From: Pseudomonas tumuqii
Lineage (GTDB): Bacteria; Pseudomonadota; Gammaproteobacteria; Pseudomonadales; Pseudomonadaceae
Assembly: GCF_013184545.1 (NCBI RefSeq)
Contig: NZ_JAAOJA010000002.1
Location: 372,001 to 436,000 of the forward strand
DNA: 64,000 nt
Reading direction: 5' to 3'
The notes under the pieces are model-generated. The model was not told the origin of the DNA and searched no databases. It saw nothing but the letters and a program-made list of their open reading frames with translations. Shown piece by piece: positions 26,228-36,062 of the stretch. How positions within the stretch are numbered: the first letter of the stretch is position 1; every line of letters starts with the position of its first letter. The position numbers were made by a program, and so were the translations under genes.

Positions 26228-29200
26228 TCAGGGGGCGATCCACGCCTCGGCCTCCTCGTAGCGCTGCAGCGTCACCGGCACCCCGTTCAGCACCGCATTG
26301 CCCGACAAGGTGTCGACCAGTTGCTCGTCGGTGATGTCGTTGATGCTGATGCCCGGATGGGCCTGGGCGATGCCGATGCGCATGCCGGGGCGGTGGTGGC
26401 CCCAGCCGTGGGGCAGGCTGACCACGCCGGGCATGATGTCCTCGGTGATCTTCACCGTCACCAGCAACTCGCCCTTGGCCGATGCCAGCCGCGCCTGGTC
26501 GCGGTTGCCCAGGCCGTGGGTGGCGGCATCCTGCGGGTGGAGGAACAGCGCGCAGCGGTCCTTGCCCTTCACCAGCCGGTAGCTGTTGTGCATCCAGGAG
26601 TTGTTGGTGCGCAGGTCGCGCCGGCCGATCAGCAGCAGGCCGGGCTTGGCCGCCTGCTCGGCGAAGCGCTGGCACAGCCGGTCGAGATCGGCCACCAGCA
26701 GCGCCGGCGCCAGGTCGATCTTCTGGTCTTTGGTGAACAGCCGGCCGGGCAGCGATGGCTGCAACGGTCCCAGGTCGAGGCCATGGGGGTGCTTTTTCAG
26801 CTGCGCCAGGGACAGGCCCTTGCGGGCGAAGGGGTTGAGCCGCTGCAGCCAGCCGCCGCCGCTGCCGTAGGGCCCCGTGCGCAAGCCCCGGTCGAGGATG
26901 CGCTGGGGCGTGAGGAACTCGCCCAGTCGCGCGTTGACTTCATATTTGAGGCGCTGCTGCAGCGGCTTGTTGGCCATCTTGCGCCGTTCGATGCGTTTGC
27001 TCAGCTCGCTGAAGATGTCCCAGTCGGAGCGGGTGCCCGGCGGGTGGGCGAACAGCGGCTCGGCGTACTTGGCCATGTTGTGCACGGAGAACAGATTGAA
27101 CACCAGGTCGTACTGCTCGTGCTCGAACGGCCCGGTCGGCGGCAGGATGATATGGGCGTGGCGGGTGGTCTCGTTGAGGTAGAAGTCCACCGAGACCATG
27201 AACTCCAGCTGCTCCAGGGCCTGTTCCAGTTGTCGGCCGTTGGGCGAGGACAGCACCGGGTTGCCGGCGACGCTGACGAAGGCGCGCACCTGGCCCTTGC
27301 CGGGCACCAGCATTTCCTCGGCCAGCGCCGCGGCGGGTAGTTCGCGGCTGAATTCGGGCAGGCCGCGGACCCGGCTGCGATAGCGGTCGAAGCCGCCGCG
27401 GCCGGTGATTTTCAGCATGTCCACCGCCGGGGTGCTGAACATCATGCCGCCGGCGCTGTCGAGGTTGCCGGTGAGGATATTCAGCAGGTTGATCAGCCAG
27501 TGGTTGAGGGCGCCGAATTCCTGGGTAGAGATGCCCATGCGCCCGTAGCACACGGCCTTGTCGGCGCTGGCGTAGTCCACGGCGATGCGCTCGATGTCGG
27601 CGGCGGCGATGCCGGTCCGTTCGGCGATGCGCGCCAGCGGCATGCGCTCGAGCAGGACGCTCAGCGTCTCCCAGCCCTTGGCCAGTTCCAGCAGCCGCCC
27701 CGGCTTGCCCAGGCGGCGTTCGATGATCACCTGCAGCAGGCCGAGCAGGAACAGCGCGTCGGTGCCGGGCTGGATGAACTGGTGTTCGCTGACGTAGAGC
27801 GCGGTTTCCGTGCGCCGCGGGTCGATCAGCACGATCTTGCCGCCGCGGCCAGTGATGGCCTGCAGGCGGCCGAGCACATCCCCCGCCGACATCAGGCTGC
27901 CGTTGGAGGCCGCCGGGTTGGCGCCGAGCATCAGCATGTAGTCGGTGCGGTCGATGTCGGGGATGGTGAACAGCTGGCTGTGCCCGAACATCAGGTAGGA
28001 CACCAGCTGGTGCGGCATCTGGTCGAGGCTGGAGGCGGAGAACTGGTTGCGCGTGCCGAGCGCCTGGCGGAAGCGCCCCATGCTCAGCAGGATGCCCAGG
28101 TTGTGGGCGATGGGATTGCCCGAGTAGGCCGCCAGCGCATCGTTGCCGTGGCTGGCCTGGATATCCGTCAGGCGGCTGGCGACTTCCTCCAGGGCGTCGT
28201 CCCAGGAGATCGGCAGCCACTGCTCGCCGACGCGCTTGAGCGGCGTCTTCAGGCGCTCCGGATCGTTGTGCAGGTCCTGCATGGCGTAGCCTTTGGGGCA
28301 GATATGGCCGTGGCTGTGCGGGTCGTCCGGGTCGCCGGCGATGGAGAGGATCTTGTCGCCCTGGTATTCGATCTTGATGCCGCACATGGCCTCGCACAGG
28401 GTGCAGGTGCGCAAGTGGGTCTTGACCTCGATGCCGGCAATGCTCGCGCCTTGCTCGTTGGCGGCGCTCTCTACAGAAGCCGCCGCGGCTGGCTGCGCCT
28501 GGTCGGCCTGCTGCCGCCGATCGCGGATGATCTCCAGCATATGCGCGACTTCCACCACCTTGCGCCGCGGCCGGCCCTGGGGCTCGCCCTGTTCGCGCTC
28601 GTGCGCGTCGAGCAGGGTCCAGTCGGCGAAGGAGACGAACTCGATGCCGCGCGCCTCGAGCAGCGCCAGCACATCCGGGGTCTGTCCCGGCGCCAGCGGC
28701 GCGGGCGCCTCGGCCAGGTCCGCCACCAGGCGGTCGACGGAATCCACCGCGCACTGCTTGTTGCTGCCGATCACGCCGCTGGCGCCGCGCTTGATCCAGC
28801 CCGCCGCATATTCCCTGCTGGACCCACCCTGGTCGGCGAGGACCCGGCCGTTGTCGTTGGCGATCACCCCACGGCGCTCGTCGAAGGCCACTCCGCTAAT
28901 GGCTACGCCTTGATAGCCGGTGGCGTTCAGCACCAGGCCGGCGTCGAAGCGAAATTGCCGGTCGCTGGCCTGGGCGCTGACCGAACCGCGGCCGTCGTCC
29001 TGCAGGCTGTTGTGCACGCCCTGCATGGCGACGACGCGGTTGTCCTCGCCCGCGAAGCCGCTGGGCGAAGCCTTGAAGACGAAGCGGATAGCCCGGTCAG
29101 CCAGGAGTGGCCGGGCCTGGGCTTCCTGCAGCAGGGCCATATTGTGTCGGGCTTCGGTGTTCAGCGGCTCGGCCAGCTCCGCGGCGCTGACGGCGTCCAG

Positions 29201-30187
29201 CCGCAGGTCGTCGGCCTCCACCAGGATGTCCACGCCCGGGGTGTCCAGCAGTTGGCGCAGCTCCTTGGGAGTGAAGGCCGCCTGCACCGGTCCGCGCCGG
29301 GCGACCAGGCAGACCTCGCGGATATTGCTCTGGCGCAGGGCCTCCAGGGCATAGTCGGCGATGTCGGTGCGCTCCAGCTCCGCCACCGGCATGGCGAGGA
29401 TGCGCGCGATATCCAGCGCCACGTTGCCCATGCCGATCACCACCGCAGTGTCGCCGGACAGGTCGACCTGCAGTTCGCGATAGTCCGGGTGGCCGTTGTA
29501 CCAGCCGACGAAGGCCGAGGCCCCCTGGATATTGCCCAGCTCGGCGCCGGGCAGGGCCAGCGGCCGGCTGGCCGAGCCGCCGGTGGCGTAGAGCACCGCG
29601 TCGTAGTGCGCGAGCAGTTCGTCACGGCTCAGGTCGCGACCCAGTTCGACGTTGCCGAAGAAGCGCACCTTGGGCGAGCGGGCGATCTTGTCGAAACTGG
29701 CGGCCACCGACTTGATCTTCGGATGATCCGGGGCGACCCCGTAGCGCACCAGGCCGAAGGGTGTGGGCAGGCGCTCGAAGATATCCACGGTCGATCCCGG
29801 CAGCTGCCGGAGCATTTCGTCGGCGGCATAAAAGCCCGAGGGGCCGGCACCGATCACCGCCAGGCGGCGGGCCGGGCCGGCAGCGCGCGGCACCTTGGCC
29901 GTCATGCCGGCCTGGCTGTCGTCGACATCCAGGCTCTCGGTGATCGGCGGGTACTCCTTAGCCATGCGCGCGTTGAGTTCGATGTAGTCCTGCATCGGCG
30001 CCGGCACGGCGGAATCCGGGTAGATGGCGCGCACCGGGCATTCGGTCAGGCAGGCGTTGCAGTCGATGCACACCAGAGGGTCGATATAGAGCATCTGCGG
30101 GCCTTCGCGGAAGGCTTCCACCGGGCACACGTCCACACACTTGGTGTATCGGTCGCCCAAACAGCTTGCGGTTACGACGTATGCCAT
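26228..30187 (-). CDS. Three-part fusion: 7Fe-type ferredoxin, NADPH-ferredoxin reductase-like flavoprotein, bis-MGD molybdoenzyme
   Basis: This single 1319-residue frame starts at ATG 30187 with AGGAGAG seven bases upstream. Residues 1-60 are a ferredoxin whose cysteines (9, 17, 21, 40, 43, 46, 50) follow the Azotobacter FdI 7Fe pattern. Residues of about 105-560 resemble FprA/adrenodoxin-reductase flavoproteins: FAD loop VIGAGPSGFYAA, NADPH loop VVIGMGNVALDIAR, and ATGYQG. After a linker rich in Ala/Gln, residues 590-1319 form a molybdopterin oxidoreductase with a [4Fe-4S] motif beginning C595 (CTLCEAMC...HICPKG) and a C-terminal dinucleotide-binding domain (PHGWGHHRPG). The expected Mo-ligand region reads NQFSASSLDQMPH, so Cys/Sec is not obvious. 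Electron flow NADPH-FAD-FeS-Mo within one chain is inferred; the substrate is unknown. No signal peptide is seen, so it is cytoplasmic. Confidence 0.88.
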   Translation of the reverse strand: MAYVVTASCLGDRYTKCVDVCPVEAFREGPQMLYIDPLVCIDCNACLTECPVRAIYPDSAVPAPMQDYIELNARMAKEYPPITESLDVDDSQAGMTAKVPRAAGPARRLAVIGAGPSGFYAADEMLRQLPGSTVDIFERLPTPFGLVRYGVAPDHPKIKSVAASFDKIARSPKVRFFGNVELGRDLSRDELLAHYDAVLYATGGSASRPLALPGAELGNIQGASAFVGWYNGHPDYRELQVDLSGDTAVVIGMGNVALDIARILAMPVAELERTDIADYALEALRQSNIREVCLVARRGPVQAAFTPKELRQLLDTPGVDILVEADDLRLDAVSAAELAEPLNTEARHNMALLQEAQARPLLADRAIRFVFKASPSGFAGEDNRVVAMQGVHNSLQDDGRGSVSAQASDRQFRFDAGLVLNATGYQGVAISGVAFDERRGVIANDNGRVLADQGGSSREYAAGWIKRGASGVIGSNKQCAVDSVDRLVADLAEAPAPLAPGQTPDVLALLEARGIEFVSFADWTLLDAHEREQGEPQGRPRRKVVEVAHMLEIIRDRRQQADQAQPAAAASVESAANEQGASIAGIEVKTHLRTCTLCEAMCGIKIEYQGDKILSIAGDPDDPHSHGHICPKGYAMQDLHNDPERLKTPLKRVGEQWLPISWDDALEEVASRLTDIQASHGNDALAAYSGNPIAHNLGILLSMGRFRQALGTRNQFSASSLDQMPHQLVSYLMFGHSQLFTIPDIDRTDYMLMLGANPAASNGSLMSAGDVLGRLQAITGRGGKIVLIDPRRTETALYVSEHQFIQPGTDALFLLGLLQVIIERRLGKPGRLLELAKGWETLSVLLERMPLARIAERTGIAAADIERIAVDYASADKAVCYGRMGISTQEFGALNHWLINLLNILTGNLDSAGGMMFSTPAVDMLKITGRGGFDRYRSRVRGLPEFSRELPAAALAEEMLVPGKGQVRAFVSVAGNPVLSSPNGRQLEQALEQLEFMVSVDFYLNETTRHAHIILPPTGPFEHEQYDLVFNLFSVHNMAKYAEPLFAHPPGTRSDWDIFSELSKRIERRKMANKPLQQRLKYEVNARLGEFLTPQRILDRGLRTGPYGSGGGWLQRLNPFARKGLSLAQLKKHPHGLDLGPLQPSLPGRLFTKDQKIDLAPALLVADLDRLCQRFAEQAAKPGLLLIGRRDLRTNNSWMHNSYRLVKGKDRCALFLHPQDAATHGLGNRDQARLASAKGELLVTVKITEDIMPGVVSLPHGWGHHRPGMRIGIAQAHPGISINDITDEQLVDTLSGNAVLNGVPVTLQRYEEAEAWIAP

Positions 30188-30244
30188 TTTTTACTCTCCT
30201 GCCCGTGACCTGTAGGCCGCCCCGGTAATCCCCGGGTTGCAGCA

Positions 30245-30310
30245 TTGACTGCTGGCAATCTAGGGCCTTCGGGTTCTGCCGTCTTGACACCAGGGCACCC
30301 TGTTTGACAT
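30245..30310. promoter_or_regulatory. TTGACW direct repeats in the divergent fusion/araC promoter
   Basis: TTGACT (30245), TTGACA (30284) and TTGACA (30304) lie in the same orientation, 39 and 20 bases apart. Each is followed within 5-7 bases by GGCA-, GCAC- or GCCA-like sequence. AraC-family activators bind such direct repeats at two-turn spacing. The 155-base region is shared by the two divergent genes. Confidence 0.5.
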
Positions 30311-30342
30311 TTTGTGCCATACCCTGGAAATCCGGAATCCGC

Positions 30343-31356
30343 ATGTCGAAGGACGTCTATATCTCCTGCGCCCTGGCCGAAACCCTGCGCGACTACATCG
30401 ACAAGAACCAGTTGACCGCACCCGACGTGCTCGAGGCCCTCGCGCCTTACTCCAGTAGTCAGCGCATGCCGATCCTGCCGTTCTGGGGCGCGCTGGAGCG
30501 GCTGCAGGCCCTGCACCCGGTGCCGGCGCTGGGCCTGCGTATCGGTCGCTGCGCCAAACCACAGCATTTTGGCGTGGTCGGTTATCTGGCTGCGTCCTGC
30601 AGCGGCCTGGGCCAGGCGCTGATGCGCTACCGGCGCTTCCAGACCCTGCTGGTGAGCGATCTCGATATCCAGGTGAGTCGGCGGGGCGAGGTTATCCGCT
30701 ACAGCTGGGGGGACGGCGAGCATCACACCACGCCACTGGCCAGCGAGTTCGGGGTGGCGGCCTTCGTCAACCTGTACCAGGCGCTGATCGGCCAGGCCAT
30801 TGCGCCAAGCGCCATCGAAATTCCCTATGCGCGGCCAGCCGAGCCCGCCATCTATGAAGCGCTGATGGGCTGTCCGGTGCGTTTCGAGGCGCGCTGTCAC
30901 GCCCTGGAGATACCCGCCAGCCTGCTGGCCATGCACATCACCAGCAGCGACCCCTATATGCGCGGCCTGTTCGACCAGCAGGCCCAGGCCATGCTGGCGC
31001 AACAGCCCGGGCCCGATCAGTTCATCGAGCAATTGCAGCAGCACCTGATGGTCGCGCTGCAGGAGGGCGAGCCTTCCGCGGCCACCCTGGCCGGCCGCAT
31101 GAACTGTTCCCTGCGCTCGTTCTATCGGCAGTTGGCGCTGCATGGCTTGCGTTACCGCACCTTGCTCGGCGATGTGCGCTTCAAGCTGGCGCGCATGTAC
31201 CTCGCCGATCCCCGCCTGTCGCTGGCGGAGATTGCCCTGTTGCTGGGCTATTCCGAGCAGAGCGCCTTTACCCGCGCCTTCCGCGCCTGGAGCGGCAGCA
31301 CCCCGCAGGGCCACCGGCGCCACTTGCAATCAGCGTCCTCCGCTGCCTCGCCCTGA
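30343..31356 (+). CDS. AraC-family regulator with arabinose-binding-like N-domain
   Basis: This 337-residue regulator belongs to the OruR-like group: an N-terminal PF12625-type domain (residues 15-205, with HFGVVGYLAASCSGLGQAL) and a C-terminal AraC double helix-turn-helix (residues 235-330, with AEIALLLGYSEQSAFTRAFRAWSG). ATG at 30343 is preferred to TTG at 30304, which would fall in the repeat region. Being divergent from the fusion enzyme, it is the obvious candidate for its control; the inducer is unknown. Confidence 0.88.
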   Translation: MSKDVYISCALAETLRDYIDKNQLTAPDVLEALAPYSSSQRMPILPFWGALERLQALHPVPALGLRIGRCAKPQHFGVVGYLAASCSGLGQALMRYRRFQTLLVSDLDIQVSRRGEVIRYSWGDGEHHTTPLASEFGVAAFVNLYQALIGQAIAPSAIEIPYARPAEPAIYEALMGCPVRFEARCHALEIPASLLAMHITSSDPYMRGLFDQQAQAMLAQQPGPDQFIEQLQQHLMVALQEGEPSAATLAGRMNCSLRSFYRQLALHGLRYRTLLGDVRFKLARMYLADPRLSLAEIALLLGYSEQSAFTRAFRAWSGSTPQGHRRHLQSASSAASP

Positions 31357-31490
31357 CCCGGCCGCCAGCCCCTTGGCCCGCTAACGCCCTGTGTTACACT
31401 CGCCGCTGATTTTTTGCCCCGCGCCAGCCCTGGCGGGGGCCGCAGCCCAGTCCGCCCGCCCCGATAGATCAGTAGAGTCGAAGGATAATC

Positions 31491-32156
31491 ATGACGTTGC
31501 CGGCGCCGGACAGCCTCTCGGAACAGATCGCTCATCACCTCGCGGAACGCATCATTCGTGGTGAATTGAAGGCGCGTGAGCGTATTCAGGAACAGAAAGT
31601 CACCCAGGCGCTCAATGTCAGCCGTGGTTCGGTGCGCGAGGCGCTGCTGATCCTTGAGCGTCGCCACCTGATCGTGATCCTGCCGCGCCGCGGCGCTCAG
31701 GTGACCGAACTGACCCCGCACAACGTCAAGAGCCTCTACGACCTGGTCATCGAGCTGTACATCCTGCTGGCGCGGGCGGTGGCCGACGGTTGGCGGGTCG
31801 AGGCCGATCTGGCACCGTTTCGGGTCATCCAGCAGCGTCTGTTCGGCAGTCTGCAGCACGAAGACATCAATGCGTTCGTCGAGGACAGTTTCAACATCAT
31901 GCGCGCGGCCTATCCATTCTCGAACAACCCCTACCTGCAGGAAACCGTCGAGAACCTGTTGCCGGCGATCAGCCGTACCTATCATCTGGCGCTGGAACGG
32001 CGCAAAAGCGAGATGGGCCAGTTCCTCAACGCCTTCGGCGAGTTGCTCCAGGCGATCATCGCCCGCGATCACCCGCGCGCCCGTGAAGTGCTGCTGGCCT
32101 ATGGCGCGCACAACTGCCAACTGGTCCTGGCAAGCCTGGACGAGCGCCAAGGATGA
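31491..32156 (+). CDS. GntR-family (FCD-domain) regulator upstream of smc
   Basis: This 221-residue regulator has a winged helix (residues 15-75, with RIQEQKVTQALNVSRGSVREAL) and an FCD effector domain (about 85-215). In Pseudomonas a GntR gene commonly precedes smc, as here. Only six bases separate its stop from the smc start, so both are probably on one transcript. AAGGA precedes ATG 31491. The target genes are unknown. Confidence 0.88.
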   Translation: MTLPAPDSLSEQIAHHLAERIIRGELKARERIQEQKVTQALNVSRGSVREALLILERRHLIVILPRRGAQVTELTPHNVKSLYDLVIELYILLARAVADGWRVEADLAPFRVIQQRLFGSLQHEDINAFVEDSFNIMRAAYPFSNNPYLQETVENLLPAISRTYHLALERRKSEMGQFLNAFGELLQAIIARDHPRAREVLLAYGAHNCQLVLASLDERQG

Positions 32157-32162
32157 CTGCAC

Positions 32163-35100
32163 ATGCGGCTTAAATGCATCAAGCTGGCCGGCTTCAAGTC
32201 CTTCGTCGACCCGACCACGGTGAGCTTTCCGAGCAACATGGCGGCGGTGGTCGGGCCCAACGGTTGCGGCAAGTCCAACATCATCGACGCCGTACGCTGG
32301 GTAATGGGCGAAAGTTCGGCGAAGAACCTCCGCGGCGAGTCGATGACCGACGTCATCTTCAACGGCTCCAACACGCGCAAGCCGGTGACCCAGGCGTCCA
32401 TCGAACTGATCTTCGACAACTCCGATGGCACCCTGACCGGCGAGTACGCCGGCTACAACGAAATCTCCATCCGCCGCCGGGTGACCCGCGACAGCCAGAA
32501 CAGCTATTTCCTCAACGGCACCAAGTGCCGCCGGCGCGACATCACCGACATCTTCCTCGGCACCGGCCTGGGCCCGCGCAGCTACTCGATCATCGAGCAG
32601 GGCATGATCAGCAAGCTGATCGAGGCCAAGCCCGAGGATCTGCGCAACTTCATCGAGGAAGCCGCCGGCATCTCCAAGTACAAGGAGCGCCGCCGCGAGA
32701 CCGAGAACCGCATCCGCCGCACCCACGAGAACCTGGCGCGCCTGAGTGATCTGCGTGAAGAATTGGAACGCCAGTTGGAGCGCCTGCAGCGCCAGGCCCA
32801 GGCGGCGGAGAAATACCAGGAATACAAGGCCGAAGAGCGCCAACTCAAGGCTCAGCTGACGGCCCTGCGCTGGCAGGCGCTGAACGAGCAGGTCGGCCAG
32901 CGCGAGGCGGTGATCGGCAATCAGGAAGTCAGCTTCGAGGCGCTGGTCGCCGAGCAGCGCAATGCCGATGCCAGCATCGAGCGCCTGCGCGATGGCCATC
33001 ATGAACTGAGCGAGCGCTTCAACCTGGTACAGGGGCGCTTCTATTCGGTCGGCGGCGATATCGCCCGGGTCGAGCAGAGCATCCAGCACGGCCAGCAGCG
33101 TTTGCGCCAATTGCAGGACGACCTGCGCGAGTCGGAACGCGCGCGCCTGGAAACCGAATCGCACCTGGGCCACGACCGCACCCTGCTGGCGACCCTCGGC
33201 GAAGAGCTGGCCATGCTCGAACCCGAACAGGAGCTGACCGCCGCCGCTGCCGAAGAGGCTGCAGTCGCGCTGGAACAATCCGAAAGCGCCATGCATGGCT
33301 GGCAGGAGCAGTGGGACGCGTTCAATCAGCGTTCGGCCGAGCCGCGCCGCCAGGCCGAGGTGGAGCAATCGCGCATTCAGCAACTGGAGCAGAGCCTGGA
33401 GCGTCTGGCCGAGCGCCAACGCCGCCTGGCGGACGAGCTGCAGCAACTGGCCGCCGATCCGGAAGACGCCGCCATTGTCGACCTTGGCGAGCAGATCGCC
33501 GCCAGCGAACTGAGCCTGGAAGACCTGCAACTCGCCGAAGAACAGCAAGCCGAGCGCCTGCAACAACTGCGCAACGACCTGCAGCAAGCCGGCCAGGCCC
33601 AGCAACAGGCGCAAGGCGAACTGCAACGGCTGAACGGCCGCCTGGCCTCGCTGGAAGCCCTGCAGCAGGCGGCGCTCGATCCTGGCAAGGGCGCCGGTGA
33701 CTGGCTGTGCGAGCAGCAACTCAGCGAGCGCCCGCGCCTGGCCGAAGGGCTGCGGGTCGAGGCCGGCTGGGAGTTGGCGGTGGAAACCGTGCTCGGCGCC
33801 GACCTGCAGGCGGTGCTGCTGGACGATTTCAATGGCCTGGACTTCGCCAGCCTGGCCCAGGGTGACCTGCGCCTGGCCAGCCCGGATCGGGGCGGCGTGC
33901 GGGTCGCCGGCAGCCTGCTGGACAAGGTCGAGGCCAGCGTCGACCTGGCGCCCTGGCTGGCCAGGGTCAAGCCGGTGGCCAGCTTGGACGATGCCTTGGC
34001 GGCGCGCACCAGCCTGGGTGAAGGCGAAAGCCTGATCAGCCGCGACGGTTACTGGGTTGGCCGGCATTTTCTCCGTGTGCGCCGTGCCAGCGAAGCGGAA
34101 AGCGGCGTGCTGGCGCGTGGTCAGGAGCTCGAACGCCTGGAGCTGGAGCGCGAAGAACGCGAAGCGGCGCTGGCGCTGCTCGAGGAGCGCTTGCTGCACT
34201 TGCGTGAAAGCCAGGGGCAGCAGGAGGAGGTGCGCGAACAGCAGCGCCGCCAGTTGCAGGACCGCGCCCGTACTTTAGGTGAATTGAAAGCGCAGCTGTC
34301 GGCCGGGCAAGCCAAGCTCGAGCAACTGACCCTGCGCCGTCGTCGCCTCGACAGCGAGCTGCTGGAATTGGCCGAACAGCGCGAGATCGAGCACGAGCAA
34401 CTGGGCGAATCACGCCTGCAGCTGCAAGACGCCCTGGACGCCATGGCCAGCGACAATCAACAGCGCGAAGGCTTGCTGGCCAGCCGCGATGCCCTGCGTG
34501 AAAAACTCGACCGGGTGCGTCAGGACGCCCGTCAGCACAAGGATCACGCCCACCAGCTGGCCGTGCGCCTGGGCTCGCTCAAGGCCCAGCATGATTCCAC
34601 CCGCCAGGCGCTGGAGCGTCTCGAAGCGCAGGCCGAGCGCCTGCACGAGAAGCGCGAACAGCTCAGTCTCAATCTGGAAGAGGGCGAAGCGCCGCTGGAA
34701 GAGCTGCGCCTGAAACTCGAAGAGCTGCTCGACAAGCGCATGGCCGTCGATGACGAACTCAGACTGGCGCGTCTGGCCCTGGAAGATGCCGACCGTGAAC
34801 TGCGCGATGCGGAGAAGCGCCGCACCCAGGCCGAGCAGCAATCCCAGCTGTTGCGTGGCCAGCTGGAACAGCAGCGCATGGAGTGGCAAGCGCTGACGGT
34901 ACGGCGCAAGGCCCTGCAGGATCAGCTGCTGGAAGACAACTACGACCTGCACGGCGTGCTCGCGAGCTTGCCCGGCGAGGCCAACGAGAAAGCCTGGGAA
35001 GAGGAGCTGGAGCGCCTGGCCGCGCGGATCCAGCGGCTCGGCCCGATCAACCTGGCGGCCATCGACGAATACCAGCAGCAATCCGAGCGCAAACGCTATC

Positions 35101-35651
35101 TGGATGCACAGAACGCCGACCTGGTCGAGGCGCTGGATACCCTGGAAAACGTCATCCGCAAGATCGACAAGGAAACCCGCAACCGCTTCAAGGAGACCTT
35201 CGATCAGATCAACGGCGGTTTACAGGCCTTGTTTCCCAAGGTTTTCGGCGGCGGCAACGCTTATTTGGAACTCACCGGCGAAGATCTACTCGATACAGGG
35301 GTAACCATCATGGCGCGCCCGCCGGGCAAGAAGAACAGCACCATCCATCTGCTCTCGGGCGGTGAGAAGGCGCTGACCGCGCTGGCCCTGGTGTTCGCCA
35401 TCTTTCAGCTCAACCCGGCGCCGTTCTGCATGCTCGACGAGGTCGACGCGCCGCTGGACGACGCCAACGTCGGGCGTTATGCCCGCTTGGTCAAGGAAAT
35501 GTCGGAAAAAGTGCAGTTCATCTATATCACCCACAACAAGATCGCCATGGAAATGGCCGATCAACTGATGGGCGTGACCATGCATGAACCGGGTTGCTCG
35601 CGGCTGGTGGCCGTGGATGTGGAAGAGGCGCTGGCGATGGTGGAAGCGTGA
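32163..35651 (+). CDS. smc: Chromosome partition protein Smc
   Basis: This 1162-residue SMC ATPase organises and segregates the chromosome as a V-shaped dimer. The N-terminal ATPase lobe has GPNGCGKSN (Walker A, residues 32-40); two long coiled coils (about 170-500 and 660-1000) flank a hinge (about 515-650). The C-terminal lobe holds the signature LLSGGEKALTALAL and Walker B PAPFCMLDEVDAPLDD. Length and domain order are standard for Pseudomonas Smc. zipA follows after a 411-base gap. Confidence 0.96.
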   Translation: MRLKCIKLAGFKSFVDPTTVSFPSNMAAVVGPNGCGKSNIIDAVRWVMGESSAKNLRGESMTDVIFNGSNTRKPVTQASIELIFDNSDGTLTGEYAGYNEISIRRRVTRDSQNSYFLNGTKCRRRDITDIFLGTGLGPRSYSIIEQGMISKLIEAKPEDLRNFIEEAAGISKYKERRRETENRIRRTHENLARLSDLREELERQLERLQRQAQAAEKYQEYKAEERQLKAQLTALRWQALNEQVGQREAVIGNQEVSFEALVAEQRNADASIERLRDGHHELSERFNLVQGRFYSVGGDIARVEQSIQHGQQRLRQLQDDLRESERARLETESHLGHDRTLLATLGEELAMLEPEQELTAAAAEEAAVALEQSESAMHGWQEQWDAFNQRSAEPRRQAEVEQSRIQQLEQSLERLAERQRRLADELQQLAADPEDAAIVDLGEQIAASELSLEDLQLAEEQQAERLQQLRNDLQQAGQAQQQAQGELQRLNGRLASLEALQQAALDPGKGAGDWLCEQQLSERPRLAEGLRVEAGWELAVETVLGADLQAVLLDDFNGLDFASLAQGDLRLASPDRGGVRVAGSLLDKVEASVDLAPWLARVKPVASLDDALAARTSLGEGESLISRDGYWVGRHFLRVRRASEAESGVLARGQELERLELEREEREAALALLEERLLHLRESQGQQEEVREQQRRQLQDRARTLGELKAQLSAGQAKLEQLTLRRRRLDSELLELAEQREIEHEQLGESRLQLQDALDAMASDNQQREGLLASRDALREKLDRVRQDARQHKDHAHQLAVRLGSLKAQHDSTRQALERLEAQAERLHEKREQLSLNLEEGEAPLEELRLKLEELLDKRMAVDDELRLARLALEDADRELRDAEKRRTQAEQQSQLLRGQLEQQRMEWQALTVRRKALQDQLLEDNYDLHGVLASLPGEANEKAWEEELERLAARIQRLGPINLAAIDEYQQQSERKRYLDAQNADLVEALDTLENVIRKIDKETRNRFKETFDQINGGLQALFPKVFGGGNAYLELTGEDLLDTGVTIMARPPGKKNSTIHLLSGGEKALTALALVFAIFQLNPAPFCMLDEVDAPLDDANVGRYARLVKEMSEKVQFIYITHNKIAMEMADQLMGVTMHEPGCSRLVAVDVEEALAMVEA

Positions 35652-36062
35652 GGCCGCTGTTCGTCGCTCGCTGTCGCGCAGCAGACCGGGGTACTCAAGG
35701 ATCAAGACCGTAGGATGGGTCGGGCCGCGTAGGTGGGGCCGCGTAGGTTAGGCGCCCGCAGATTGACCTGCTGTCAGCAAAACAAGCGCGGCGTAACCCA
35801 TCATCGATATTCGTCCTGCCCGCGGGGACAGGCATAAACCGCCCGACCACTCCGTTTTGCAACTGCCAGGAGGAGACATAGCGTTTTAACGGCCTGTTGG
35901 CTGTGTAAAGTTACCTTTCGTCGTGCTAGCTTATCGTCCAACTTTTGTTACACGTGGGAAACGCCCGTCAGAACATGGAGTTGGCGCCACGGTTTACAGT
36001 TGACGTAGTAGGGGCAGGACGCCTTTTTTCATAAAATTTTCAATCAGGGGTCAAGGTATTTC
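35652..36062. repeat. smc-zipA space with an inverted repeat
   Basis: About 35710-35803 contains GTAGGATGGG...GCGGCGTAACCCATC, related to the inverted repeats near 56751, 57247 and 59512. TTGAC-N5-GTCAG at 35763-35777 is one base shorter than the purine dyad and probably unrelated. The zipA promoter must lie in the A/T-richer part after 35880. No gene is supported. Confidence 0.5.

Noticed and set aside
27500..30208. A 902-codon plus-strand frame opposite the molybdoenzyme fusion
   Set aside because: It is antisense and low-complexity; the minus-strand frame has clear catalytic motifs.
31248..34199. A 983-codon minus-strand frame opposite gntR and smc
   Set aside because: It crosses two supported genes and their junction, so it cannot be a real gene.
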